This document shows positions 50,338 through 58,428 of a stretch of DNA of 64,000 nucleotides, one piece after another. The number at the start of each line of letters is the position of its first letter. Position 1 is the stretch's first letter. A model generated the notes under the pieces. That model saw only the letters and a list, made by a program, of their open reading frames with translations, was not told the origin of the DNA and made no database searches. Source of the stretch: Streptomyces canus (GTDB taxonomy: Bacteria > Actinomycetota > Actinomycetes > Streptomycetales > Streptomycetaceae); contig NZ_JAUSWW010000001.1 of the NCBI RefSeq assembly GCF_030815415.1, positions 3,348,001 to 3,412,000 on the forward strand. The letters are read 5' to 3'. Made by a program: the position numbers and the translations under genes.

Positions 50338-51453
50338 ATGAGCAATGAACCCCGCCTTACCGCGCTCGATGCCCTGCATCGGTCGCTCGGCGCGACGATG
50401 ACCGACTTCGCCGGCTGGGACATGCCCCTGCGCTACGGCTCCGAGCGCGACGAGCACAACGCCGTACGCACGAAGGCCGGGCTCTTCGACCTCTCGCACA
50501 TGGGCGAGATCACGGTGAGCGGACCGCAGGCGGCCGCCCTCCTGAACTACGCCCTGGTCGGCAACATCGCCTCCGTCGGTGTGGGCCGCGCCCGCTACAC
50601 CATGATCTGCCGTGAGGACGGCGGCATCCTCGACGACCTCATCGTCTACCGGCTCGAAGAGACCGAGTACATGGTGGTCGCGAACGCCTCCAACGCCCAG
50701 GTCGTCCTGGACGCGCTCGTGGAGCGTGCGGCCGGCTTCGACGCCGAGGTGCGGGACGACCGGGACGCGTACGCGCTGCTCGCCGTCCAGGGACCGCAGT
50801 CGCCGGGGATCCTCGCCTCGCTCACCGACGCCGACCTCGACGGACTGAAGTACTACGCCGGGCTGCCCGGCACGGTCGCCGGCGTCCCGGCACTGATCGC
50901 CCGCACCGGTTACACGGGCGAGGACGGCTTCGAGCTGTTCGTGAAGCCCGAGCACGCGGTCGAGCTGTGGCAGGCCCTGACCAAGGCGGGCGAGGGCGTC
51001 GGCCTGGTCCCCTGCGGTCTGTCCTGCCGGGACACGCTGCGCCTGGAGGCGGGCATGCCACTGTACGGGCATGAGCTCTCCACGGAGCTGACCCCCTTCG
51101 ACGCGGGCCTCGGTCGGGTCGTGAAGTTCGAGAAGGAGGGCGACTTCGTGGGCCGCGCGGCCCTGCGGGAGGCCGCCGAGCACGCCAACCACGAGCCGCC
51201 GCGCGTCCTCGTCGGCCTGATCGCCGAGGGCCGCCGGGTCCCCCGTGCCGGGTACGCCGTGGTCGCCGACGGCCAGGTGATCGGCGAGGTCACCTCCGGC
51301 GCCCCCTCGCCCACGCTGGGCAAGCCGATCGCGATGGCGTACGTCGACGCGGCCCACTCGGCGCCGGGGACCCCGGGCGTCGGCGTGGACATCCGGGGCA
51401 CCCACGAGCCGTACCGCGTCGTGGCGCTGCCGTTCTACAAGCGCCAGAATTGA
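50338..51453 (+). CDS. gcvT: Glycine cleavage system T protein (aminomethyltransferase)
   Basis: GcvT releases ammonia and passes the one-carbon unit from the aminomethyl-lipoyl H protein to tetrahydrofolate. The 371 residues begin MSNEPRLTALDALHRSLGAT and show DFAGWDMPLRYGSERDEH, GLFDLSHMGEI and RTGYTGEDGFELF, with the folate-binding core in place. GGGAGA lies 12 nt before ATG 50338; a longer frame from 50290 is inside the riboswitch and was rejected. gcvP is not in this window. Confidence 0.97.
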   Translation: MSNEPRLTALDALHRSLGATMTDFAGWDMPLRYGSERDEHNAVRTKAGLFDLSHMGEITVSGPQAAALLNYALVGNIASVGVGRARYTMICREDGGILDDLIVYRLEETEYMVVANASNAQVVLDALVERAAGFDAEVRDDRDAYALLAVQGPQSPGILASLTDADLDGLKYYAGLPGTVAGVPALIARTGYTGEDGFELFVKPEHAVELWQALTKAGEGVGLVPCGLSCRDTLRLEAGMPLYGHELSTELTPFDAGLGRVVKFEKEGDFVGRAALREAAEHANHEPPRVLVGLIAEGRRVPRAGYAVVADGQVIGEVTSGAPSPTLGKPIAMAYVDAAHSAPGTPGVGVDIRGTHEPYRVVALPFYKRQN

Positions 51454-51458
51454 AGTTC

Positions 51459-51506
51459 TCTCCCGTCTGAAAGCCGGGAGACTCTCCCCTGGATCGCTCC
51501 GGGGAG
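51459..51506 (+). terminator. Two tandem hairpins after gcvT
   Basis: TCTCCCG (51459-51465) pairs with CGGGAGA (51475-51481), and CTCCCC (51484-51489) with GGGGAG (51501-51506), the second being followed by TTTG. They likely end or attenuate the gcvT transcript, so that gcvH-glyA depends on its own promoter. Confidence 0.6.
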
Positions 51507-51577
51507 TTTGACAGGTCGTGCCTGTCCGACGACGACCCTCCCGGCCGCCGGAGCAAGTACAGGACTCGCTCGGGTCG

Positions 51578-51606
51578 TTGGGGACTTGACTGTTGCCCCC
51601 GACAAT
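51578..51606 (+). promoter_or_regulatory. Possible promoter of gcvH-glyA
   Basis: TTGGGG (51578-51583) and GACAAT (51601-51606) are 17 bp apart, a spacing suited to a housekeeping sigma factor. The site lies in the 285-nt gap between gcvT and gcvH. The match to consensus is only moderate. Confidence 0.3.
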
Positions 51607-51738
51607 GCGCTGAGCGCATCAGACGACGGGCGCGTTCTGTAGCGAGAACGTAACCCTGCGCACATAACCTGCGCCAACCAGCAGTTCCAGCGGTCCCCCA
51701 TCCACCAGCACTCCCCCGCGTACAGGAGAATTCAGGCC

Positions 51739-52116
51739 ATGAGCAACCCCCAGCAGCTGCGCTACAGCAAGGAGCACGAGTGGCTGTCGGGCGCCGAGGA
51801 CGGCGTCTCGACGGTCGGTATCACGGAGCACGCGGCCAACGCCCTCGGCGATGTCGTCTTCGTGCAGCTCCCGGAGGTCGGTGACACGGTGACCGCGGGC
51901 GAGACCTGCGGCGAGCTGGAGTCGACCAAGTCGGTCTCCGACCTGTACTCCCCGGTCTCCGGTGAGGTCACCGCGGTCAACGAGGACGTCGTCAACGACC
52001 CGTCGCTGGTGAACTCCGCCCCCTTCGAAGGCGGCTGGCTGTTCAAGGTACGTATCGCGGACGAGCCGGCCGACCTGCTCTCCGCCGACGAGTACACCGC
52101 CTTTTCCGCCGGCTGA
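51739..52116 (+). CDS. gcvH: Glycine cleavage system H protein
   Basis: GcvH is the 125-residue lipoyl carrier that shuttles the aminomethyl group between P, T and L proteins. The lipoylation site is Lys64 in [14 protein letters not shown]. The N-terminal YSKEHEWL and C-terminal GWLFKVRI are typical. AGGAGA precedes the ATG. glyA begins 16 nt after its stop, so the two are cotranscribed. Confidence 0.97.
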   Translation: MSNPQQLRYSKEHEWLSGAEDGVSTVGITEHAANALGDVVFVQLPEVGDTVTAGETCGELESTKSVSDLYSPVSGEVTAVNEDVVNDPSLVNSAPFEGGWLFKVRIADEPADLLSADEYTAFSAG

Positions 52117-52132
52117 GGAGTCGTAGAACCTG

Positions 52133-53395
52133 ATGTCCGTTCTGAACACGTCCCTGCATGAGCTCGACCCGGAGATCGCCGCGGCGGTCGATGCCGAGCT
52201 GGACCGTCAGCAGTCCACCCTGGAGATGATCGCCTCCGAGAACTTCGCGCCGGTCGCGGTGATGGAGGCCCAGGGCTCGGTCCTGACCAACAAGTACGCC
52301 GAGGGCTACCCCGGCCGCCGCTACTACGGCGGCTGCGAACACGTGGATGTCGCCGAGCAGATCGCCATCGACCGGGTCAAGGCCCTGTTCGGCGCCGAGT
52401 ACGCCAACGTCCAGCCGCACTCGGGTGCCTCCGCCAACCAGGCCGCACTGTTCGCGCTCGCCCAGCCCGGCGACACCATCCTGGGCCTGGACCTGGCCCA
52501 CGGCGGCCACCTCACCCACGGCATGCGGCTGAACTTCTCCGGCAAGCAGTTCAACGTGGTCGCCTACCACGTGGACGACGCCGGGCTGGTCGACATGGCC
52601 GAGGTCGAACGCCTCGCCAAGGAACACCGCCCCAAGGTCATCATCGCCGGCTGGTCCGCCTACCCGCGCCAGCTGGACTTCGCCGAGTTCCGCCGGATCG
52701 CCGACGAGGTCGAGGCCTTCCTGTGGGTGGACATGGCACACTTCGCGGGCCTGGTCGCGGCGGGTCTGCACCCCAACCCGGTCGAGTACGCCGATGTCGT
52801 CACCTCCACCACGCACAAGACCCTGGGCGGGCCGCGCGGCGGGATCATCCTCGCCAGGCAGGCGTTCGCGAAGAAGCTCAACTCGTCCGTCTTCCCCGGC
52901 TTCCAGGGCGGTCCACTGGAGCATGTGATCGCGGCCAAGGCGGTCTCCTTCAAGGTCGCCGCCTCCGAGGAGTTCAAGGAGCGCCAGGCGCGTACGGTGG
53001 AGGGAGCGCGGATCCTCGCTGAGCGGCTGACGGCCCCGGACGCCCGCGCGGCCGGCGTCAACGTGCTGTCCGGCGGCACCGACGTCCACCTGATCCTGGT
53101 CGACCTGCGTGAGTCCGAGCTGGACGGGCAGCAGGCCGAGGACCGTCTCCACGAGGTCGGCATCACCGTCAACCGCAACGCCGTCCCCAACGACCCGCGT
53201 CCCCCGATGGTCACCTCGGGCCTGCGGATCGGCACCCCGGCCCTGGCCACCCGCGGCTTCACCGCCGACGACTTCACCGAGGTCGCGGACGTGATCGCCT
53301 CCGCACTGAAGCCGTCCTACGACGTCGACGACCTCAAGGCCCGGGTCAAGACGCTCGCCGACAAGCACCCGCTGTACCCCGGCCTGAACAAGTAG
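52133..53395 (+). CDS. glyA: Serine hydroxymethyltransferase
   Basis: This 420-residue PLP enzyme interconverts serine and glycine with tetrahydrofolate. PLP-Lys229 lies in [14 protein letters not shown]. Folate and PLP landmarks such as [24 protein letters not shown] and DMAHFAGL are all present. GAGGAG precedes the ATG. It is placed between gcvH and sdaA, so glycine from one-carbon metabolism and serine degradation are linked in one block. Confidence 0.98.
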   Translation: MSVLNTSLHELDPEIAAAVDAELDRQQSTLEMIASENFAPVAVMEAQGSVLTNKYAEGYPGRRYYGGCEHVDVAEQIAIDRVKALFGAEYANVQPHSGASANQAALFALAQPGDTILGLDLAHGGHLTHGMRLNFSGKQFNVVAYHVDDAGLVDMAEVERLAKEHRPKVIIAGWSAYPRQLDFAEFRRIADEVEAFLWVDMAHFAGLVAAGLHPNPVEYADVVTSTTHKTLGGPRGGIILARQAFAKKLNSSVFPGFQGGPLEHVIAAKAVSFKVAASEEFKERQARTVEGARILAERLTAPDARAAGVNVLSGGTDVHLILVDLRESELDGQQAEDRLHEVGITVNRNAVPNDPRPPMVTSGLRIGTPALATRGFTADDFTEVADVIASALKPSYDVDDLKARVKTLADKHPLYPGLNK

Positions 53396-53401
53396 TTCCC
53401 T

Positions 53402-53433
53402 GGTGGGGGCACCCGATGACGTGTGCCCCCACC
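53402..53433 (+). terminator. Hairpin between glyA and sdaA
   Basis: GGTGGGGGCAC (53402-53412) pairs perfectly with GTGCCCCCACC (53423-53433) around a 10-nt loop. It begins 6 nt after the glyA stop and ends 8 nt before the sdaA ribosome site. It is probably a terminator or partial terminator of glyA. Confidence 0.7.
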
Positions 53434-53451
53434 CTTTCGCAAGGAGTTCCC

Positions 53452-54819
53452 GTGGCCATCTCGGTCTTCGACCTGTTCTCGATCGGCATCGGCCCGTCGA
53501 GCTCGCACACGGTCGGCCCGATGCGTGCGGCCCGTATGTTCGCCCGCCGTCTGCGCAACGAGGGCCTGCTGCCCGACGTCGCCTCGGTCCGCTCGGAGCT
53601 CTACGGCTCCCTGGGCGCGACCGGCCATGGCCACGGCACCCCCAAGGCGGTGCTGCTGGGACTCGAGGGAGCCTCTCCGCGCACGGTCGACGTGGAGGGG
53701 GCGGACGAGCGGGTGTCGGCGATCAGGGACACGGGGGTCCTGAAGCTCCTCGGTGAGCGCGAGATCCCGTTCTCCTTCGACGACGACCTCGTCCTGCACC
53801 GGCGCAAGGCACTGCCGTACCACGCGAACGGCATGACGCTGTGGGCGTACGACGCGGCGGGTGCGGAGCTGTTGTCCAAGACCTACTACTCGGTCGGCGG
53901 CGGTTTCGTCGTCGACGAGGACGCGGTGGGCGAGGACCGGATCAAGCTGGACGACACCGTCCTGAAGTACTCCTTCCGCACGGGCGACGAACTGCTGCGC
54001 GTGACCCGGGAGACGGGTCTGTCGATCTCCGCGCTGATGCTGGAGAACGAGCGCGCCTGGCGCACCGAGGACGAGATCCGCGCCGGCCTGCTGGAGATCT
54101 GGCGGGTGATGCAGGCCTGCGTCTCGCGGGGCATGTCGCGGGAGGGCATCCTGCCGGGCGGGCTGCGGGTCAAGCGCCGCGCCGCCGTCACCGCACGCCA
54201 ACTGCGGGCGGAGGGCGATCCGTTGGCGCACGCGATGGAGTGGATCACGCTCTACGCGATGGCGGTGAACGAGGAGAACGCGGCGGGCGGACGGGTCGTC
54301 ACGGCCCCGACGAACGGCGCCGCCGGCATCATCCCGGCCGTCCTCCACTACTACATCAACTTCGTGCCGGGCGCCGACGAGGACGGGGTCGTGCGGTTCC
54401 TGCTGGCCGCGGGCGCGATCGGCATGCTCTTCAAGGAGAACGCCTCCATCTCCGGCGCCGAGGTCGGCTGCCAGGGCGAGGTCGGCTCCGCCTGCTCGAT
54501 GGCCGCGGGCGCGCTCGCGGAGGTCCTCGGCGGCTCCCCGGAACAGGTCGAGAACGCCGCCGAGATCGGCATGGAACACAACCTCGGGCTGACCTGCGAC
54601 CCCGTCGGCGGCCTCGTCCAGATCCCCTGCATCGAACGCAACGGCATGGCCGCGGTCAAGGCGGTCACCGCCGCGCGGATGGCGATGCGCGGGGACGGGT
54701 CGCACAAGGTGTCCCTGGACAAGGTCATCAAGACCATGAAGGAGACCGGGGCGGACATGTCGGTGAAGTACAAGGAGACCGCGCGGGGCGGGCTTGCCGT
54801 GAACATCATCGAGTGCTGA
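53452..54819 (+). CDS. sdaA: L-serine ammonia-lyase, iron-sulfur dependent
   Basis: The 455-residue enzyme deaminates L-serine to pyruvate with an oxygen-sensitive 4Fe-4S cluster. The beta domain begins [20 protein letters not shown]. The cluster ligands are likely the Cys residues in [19 protein letters not shown] and IPCIERNG. Both domains are in one chain. GTG 53452 was chosen because AAGGAG lies 7 nt upstream; an ATG 12 codons earlier falls in the hairpin. It would drain serine produced by GlyA. Confidence 0.96.
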   Translation: MAISVFDLFSIGIGPSSSHTVGPMRAARMFARRLRNEGLLPDVASVRSELYGSLGATGHGHGTPKAVLLGLEGASPRTVDVEGADERVSAIRDTGVLKLLGEREIPFSFDDDLVLHRRKALPYHANGMTLWAYDAAGAELLSKTYYSVGGGFVVDEDAVGEDRIKLDDTVLKYSFRTGDELLRVTRETGLSISALMLENERAWRTEDEIRAGLLEIWRVMQACVSRGMSREGILPGGLRVKRRAAVTARQLRAEGDPLAHAMEWITLYAMAVNEENAAGGRVVTAPTNGAAGIIPAVLHYYINFVPGADEDGVVRFLLAAGAIGMLFKENASISGAEVGCQGEVGSACSMAAGALAEVLGGSPEQVENAAEIGMEHNLGLTCDPVGGLVQIPCIERNGMAAVKAVTAARMAMRGDGSHKVSLDKVIKTMKETGADMSVKYKETARGGLAVNIIEC

Positions 54820-54904
54820 ACTCCAGCAGAGCCTGACACCTGTGGTGCCTAAGGTATGGGGTACTCCAACTCCTGTCCCCCTACGGCATTTCGAGGAGTC
54901 CCCC

Positions 54905-55462
54905 ATGCTGCGCGGCATCGACGTCAGCTCGTACCAGTCCTCCTCCTACGACACTGACGGCCTCTCCTTCGTCTTCATCAAGGCGACGGAGGGCCGCACG
55001 TACACCAACCCCAAACTGGCGGCCCAGACGAAGACGGCCCGCGACGCCGGCCTGGTCGTCGGGTACTACCACTTCCTCTGGCCGGGCAACCTCACCGCCC
55101 AGGCGGAGCACTTCGTCAGCAAGGCCCCGGAGCGGGCCGGCGAGATCCTCGCGGTGGACTGGGAGACGACCGGGGACGGGACGCATGCGACCAACGCGGA
55201 GAAGGACCGGTTCATCCGGAAGGTGAAGGAGCTGCGGCCGAACAACAGGGTCGTCCTCTATGCCAACCGCAACTACTGGTTGGACATCGACAAGACGTCC
55301 TATGCCGGTGACGCCCTCTGGATCGCCGACTACGTGACCGCGGGCAAGCCCCGTATCAAGGCGAAGTGGCTCTTCCACCAGTACACCGACGATCCGGTGG
55401 ACAAGAACGTCGCGGACTTCGCGAGCAAGGCCGCCCTGCGGGCGTGGGCGGAGAACGCCTGA
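54905..55462 (+). CDS. Glycoside hydrolase family 25 (lysozyme-like) protein
   Basis: The 185-residue GH25 domain is predicted to cut the MurNAc-GlcNAc bond. Catalytic-site residues are visible: Asp6 in RGIDVSSYQ and Asp85/Glu87 in ILAVDWETTGDG. The family GYYHFLWPGN and WIADY segments are present. There is no signal peptide, so export is unclear; it could be an intracellular or phage-derived enzyme. GAGGAG precedes ATG 54905. It lies between sdaA and a MOSC gene. Confidence 0.92.
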   Translation: MLRGIDVSSYQSSSYDTDGLSFVFIKATEGRTYTNPKLAAQTKTARDAGLVVGYYHFLWPGNLTAQAEHFVSKAPERAGEILAVDWETTGDGTHATNAEKDRFIRKVKELRPNNRVVLYANRNYWLDIDKTSYAGDALWIADYVTAGKPRIKAKWLFHQYTDDPVDKNVADFASKAALRAWAENA

Positions 55463-55468
55463 GCCCAT

Positions 55469-55496
55469 TTATGCTGCTCGGCTTATGCTGCTCGGC
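55469..55496 (+). repeat. 14-bp tandem duplication at the MOSC gene start
   Basis: TTATGCTGCTCGGC occurs twice in direct succession (55469-55482 and 55483-55496). Each copy contains an ATG. Because 14 is not a multiple of three, the first ATG is out of frame and only the second (55485) is in frame with the MOSC gene. Confidence 0.9.
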
Positions 55497-56039
55497 ATGG
55501 GTGGGACAGTCGCTGCGGTCAGCAGCAATGGGACGTACTCGTTCACCAAGCCGAACCGGGACAGCGTCACGCTGCTCGCCGGGCTCGGGGTGGAGGGGGA
55601 TGTGCATGCCGGAGAGACGGTGAAGCATCGGTTCCGGATGAAGAAGGATGCTTCGCAGCCGAATCTGCGGCAGGTGCACCTCATCCACGAGGAGTTGTTC
55701 GAGGAGGTGAGGGAGGCCGGGTTCGAGGTGGGTGCCGGGGAGCTCGGGGAGAACGTCACCACCCGGGGGATCGATCTGCTCGGGCTGCCGGTCGGGACTC
55801 GGCTGCATCTCGGGGCGCAGGCCGTCGTCGAGGTGACCGGGCTGCGGAATCCCTGTGCGCAGATCGACACCTTCCGGAAGGGGCTCATGAAGCAGGTCGT
55901 CGGGCGGGACGACGACGGCAAGGTGCGGTTCAAGTCCGGGATCATGAGCGTCGTTCTCGAAGGCGGCGTCGTGCGGCCCGGGGATGCCATCAAGGTCGTG
56001 CTTCCCGACGGGCCGCACATGCCGCTGGAGATCGTCTGA
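55485..56039 (+). CDS. MOSC domain protein
   Basis: The 184-residue protein is a single MOSC domain, related to the C-terminus of molybdenum cofactor sulfurase and to YiiM-type proteins. The conserved Cys124 is in GLRNPCAQIDTF, with HLIHEELFEEV and GELGENVTTRGID before it. It may handle molybdenum cofactor or N-hydroxylated compounds. The start is ambiguous: ATG 55485 or ATG 55497, in or after the 14-bp duplication, neither with a ribosome site. Confidence 0.9.
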   Translation: MLLGMGGTVAAVSSNGTYSFTKPNRDSVTLLAGLGVEGDVHAGETVKHRFRMKKDASQPNLRQVHLIHEELFEEVREAGFEVGAGELGENVTTRGIDLLGLPVGTRLHLGAQAVVEVTGLRNPCAQIDTFRKGLMKQVVGRDDDGKVRFKSGIMSVVLEGGVVRPGDAIKVVLPDGPHMPLEIV

Positions 56040-56052
56040 CGCCGGCCCGGAT

Positions 56053-56715
56053 CTAGCCGCGGAAGTCCGCCGGGCGCTCCGGGCTCGCCTCCGCCAGCGC
56101 CTTCGTGACCGCCTCGACGCCCTCCCGCAGTCCGTACACCGGTGTGTCCGGCTGCTGACGCCAGGAGTCGTCGAGGCCGCCCGCGTCGACCGTGTCGAAG
56201 CCGAGTTCGTCGATCAGGGCGCGGACCTTCGCCTTGGCCGCCGCGTCGTCGCCCGCGACCGGGAGTGCCTGCCGGTCGGGGGTGCCGGCCGGACGGTGGC
56301 GGTCGAGGATGTCCTGGGCGTAGGTACCGTTGAAGGCCTTGATGACGGGATGGCCGAGGTGCTGTTCCGTCCAGCGGCTCTCCGTGAGGCCCTCGTCCTC
56401 GATCGCGGCGATCCGGCCGTCGCGCTGGCGGGGGTAGTAGTTGCCGGTGTCGATGACGACGACCCCGTCCGCCGCCTCGGCGAAGAGGCCCGAGGGCAGG
56501 TCGGGGATCGCCTTCAGCGGGATCGTGACGACGACCACCTCCGCGCCGCGCGCCGCCTCCTCCACCGGGACGGGCGTCGCACCCGTCTCCTTCGCCAGCT
56601 CGGTGAGCGTGTGCGGGCCGCGGGAGTTCGCGACGGACACCTCGTGTCCGAGAGCGGTGAGCCTGCGGGTGAGGTTGCCGCCGATCTGTCCCGCGCCGAT
56701 GATGCCGATCTTCAT
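56053..56715 (-). CDS. F420/NADP oxidoreductase-type Rossmann protein
   Basis: The 220-residue protein has the NADP-binding motif GIIGAGQIGGNLTRRL at the N-terminus, then VSVANSRGPHTL and VVIDTGNYYPRQRDGRI, as in NADPH-dependent F420 reductases and related NADP-binding proteins. Whether it uses F420 cannot be seen. ATG 56715 has GAGAGGG upstream. It lies 13 nt from the convergent MOSC gene and next to the broken alcohol dehydrogenase. Confidence 0.9.
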   Translation of the reverse strand: MKIGIIGAGQIGGNLTRRLTALGHEVSVANSRGPHTLTELAKETGATPVPVEEAARGAEVVVVTIPLKAIPDLPSGLFAEAADGVVVIDTGNYYPRQRDGRIAAIEDEGLTESRWTEQHLGHPVIKAFNGTYAQDILDRHRPAGTPDRQALPVAGDDAAAKAKVRALIDELGFDTVDAGGLDDSWRQQPDTPVYGLREGVEAVTKALAEASPERPADFRG

Positions 56716-56795
56716 GGAAGCCCTCTCAAGGTCGATGCATGTGCATGCGTCTGAGCAGGGCAACCGGGGAGGGCCGGAGGGTATTCCTCGGAGCC

Positions 56796-57000
56796 TCAGA
56801 TCCGTACGACGATCTTGCCCGTGTGCCGGTTCGACTCCATCAGCCGGTGGGCGTCCCGGATACGGTCCAGCCCGTCGAAGACCTCGGCCACCACCGGCCG
56901 GAACCCCCCGTCCGCCAGCCCCGCGTTCAGGAACGCCGTGGAGCGGCGGCGGCCCCCCGGTGTCGCGGTGAGGGTCATGTTGGCGTACGTGTGGATCTTG
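56796..57000 (-). pseudogene. C-terminal fragment of a zinc-type alcohol dehydrogenase/quinone reductase
   Basis: The frame reads KIHTYANMTLTATPGGRRRS, FLNAGLADGGFRPVV and HRLMESNRHTGKIVVRI, the last about 67 residues of a medium-chain dehydrogenase. It begins exactly where the right end of the TnpB element stops, and the frame has no start codon of its own family context. It matches the middle fragment at 57957-58119 as the other part of the same gene. About 55-60 residues between the two are missing. Confidence 0.8.
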
Positions 57001-57956
57001 AAACCTCCCCCGTCTGATGGGCGGGGGATTCCTGGCTCAGGCCGCCTCCTGGAGCAGCGCTCCAGGAGGTCTTACGCCCTCGGCGCCAGCCGGGTTGAGA
57101 CCAGCCCGGACGAGCATCACGCGGGCGGAGTTCTTGTCCCGTGGGGACACGGCTCCGCACGCGGTGCAGGTGTAGGTACGTTCCAACAGCGGCAGTGCGT
57201 GCTTGGTTCTCGCTCCGCACTGCGCGCAGTCCATGGTGGTGTGCGCAGGATGCACCAGGCGGACGTCCCGCCCGTGTTTGCGGCCCATCTCCAGCAGGGC
57301 CGTCTTGGTGGCGCCGATCGCGGCATCCGCCGCCTTGCGGGCCATGGTCGTCTTCGCGAGGAACTTCGGGCGGAAGTCCTCCACCGCGATCGCGTCATGG
57401 TCCCGGACGACTCGCTTGGCCCACTTGCGGCCGGTGTCCTGCCGCTGCCGGGCGATCTTCGCGTAGGTCTTCGCCCGCCACTTCTTCGCCTCGCGGTAGC
57501 CCTTCGAGCCGGACCGGCCCTTCTCGGGCTTCCTGCGGGCCATCATCCGGTCGTACCGCGACAGCTTCGCCCGGGCCTTCTTCCCGTGCTGGGCATGCGG
57601 GAGGTCGTGCACGTCGGAGGTGGTGGTCGCGGTCTCCTTGACGCCCCAGTCGATGCCGATCACCGCACCGGTGGCGGGCAGCGGCTGGACTTCGGCGGGG
57701 GCGACGAAGGAGGCGCACCAGTGACCGAGACAGTCCTGGTAGATCCGTACCGAGGACGGGTTGGCGGGCAGGTCCCGCGACCACACCACACCCAGCACGA
57801 TCCCGCCCGCCAGGTGCAGGCGCCCGTCCTTGAGCCGGAAGCCGCGTCGGGTGTAGTTCAGGCTCGGGAGGGCCTCGCGCTTCTTCTTGTATCTCGGCAT
57901 CCCGGCCCGCCGCCGCTGCGGCAGGCGTTGCTTGATGTCCTTGTGCGCCTTCGCAC
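57001..57956 (-). mobile_element. IS605/IS607-type element remnant (tnpB only)
   Basis: The stretch lies within a dehydrogenase gene and holds a TnpB-type ORF without any TnpA. After the tnpB stop comes a hairpin, TCCCCCG (57028-57022 region) with CGGGGGA (57009-57003), and then GGTTTCAAG, which resembles the right end of Streptomyces OrfB elements. No left end is seen: the dehydrogenase frame runs straight into the tnpB frame, so the left end and the 5' part of tnpB seem lost. A non-autonomous or decayed insertion is likely. Confidence 0.7.
57037..57900 (-). CDS. tnpB: TnpB-family RNA-guided nuclease, N-terminally truncated
   Basis: From ATG 57900 the ORF has 287 residues: MPRYKKKREALPSLNYTRRG and on. 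The RuvC-like catalytic trio is intact: Asp84 in VIGIDWGV, Glu174 in IAVEDFRPKF and Asp255 in SPRDKNSARVML. The zinc finger is CAQCGARTKHA (Cys225, 228) with YTCTACG (Cys245, 248). Typical TnpB proteins are near 380-400 residues, so roughly 100 N-terminal residues that bind RNA and DNA are absent. The frame is open upstream and joins the dehydrogenase fragment, so a fusion protein could be made from an upstream start. Most likely inactive. Confidence 0.8.
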   Translation of the reverse strand: MPRYKKKREALPSLNYTRRGFRLKDGRLHLAGGIVLGVVWSRDLPANPSSVRIYQDCLGHWCASFVAPAEVQPLPATGAVIGIDWGVKETATTTSDVHDLPHAQHGKKARAKLSRYDRMMARRKPEKGRSGSKGYREAKKWRAKTYAKIARQRQDTGRKWAKRVVRDHDAIAVEDFRPKFLAKTTMARKAADAAIGATKTALLEMGRKHGRDVRLVHPAHTTMDCAQCGARTKHALPLLERTYTCTACGAVSPRDKNSARVMLVRAGLNPAGAEGVRPPGALLQEAA

Positions 57957-58119
57957 GGGATGTGACCTCCTTGGCCACCGTCTCGGCGTCACCCCCGGAG
58001 ACGATCACCTCCGCCGCCCCCGCGTCCAGCAGCCCTTGCCGCTTGGCCTCCGTGCGAGTCGTCGCCAGCGGAATCGCGCCGATGCGCCGCGCGACCTGGA
58101 TCGCCGCCATGCCGACCCC
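57957..58119 (-). pseudogene. Middle fragment of the alcohol dehydrogenase, fused in frame to tnpB
   Basis: The frame GVGMAAIQVARRIGAIPLAT, KRQGLLDAGAAEVIVSGGDA and ETVAKEVTSR is the start of the Rossmann domain of a medium-chain dehydrogenase. The N-terminal GroES-like domain, about 150 residues, is absent. Its upstream edge coincides with the remnant of the divergent AraC gene. Downstream it continues without a stop into tnpB at about residue SR-AKAHKDIKQ. It is a relic. Confidence 0.8.
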
Positions 58120-58428
58120 GCGGTGGCGGCGCTCCAGGCCATCCACGCCGCCCCGGACCGCCCCTGGACGGTGGAGGAACTCGGCGCCCACGGTGGCCTG
58201 TCCCGCGCGGCCTTCTCCCGACGGTTCACGGCGCTCGTGGGACGCCCGCCGCTGACGTATCTGACGTGGTGGCGCATGACAACCGCCGGCCGGCTGCTCC
58301 GCGAGGACGACCTGCCCCTGCGCCTGGTCGCCCAACGCACCGGCTACACCTCGGAGTTCGCCTTCGCCAAGGCCTTCAAGAGGGAGTACGGGGTGGCGCC
58401 GGGGCAGTACCGGAGGAAGGTGTCCTGA
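58114..58428 (+). pseudogene. C-terminal half of an AraC-family regulator
   Basis: The frame DPAVAALQAIHAAPDRPWTV, GLSRAAFSRRFTALVGRPPL and TLGYTSEFAFAKAFKREYGV (last part beginning RTGYTSEFAF) is the two-helix-turn-helix DNA-binding domain of AraC regulators. The N-terminal sensor domain of about 180-200 residues is missing: the upstream bases are the antisense of the dehydrogenase fragment. The 3' end overlaps the convergent GntR gene by 53 bp. The DNA-binding fold itself looks complete, but there is no native start. Confidence 0.78.

Noticed and set aside
56815..58113. Plus-strand ORF joined to the AraC remnant across tnpB
   Set aside because: Antisense of tnpB and the dehydrogenase; only the part after 58114 has AraC motifs.
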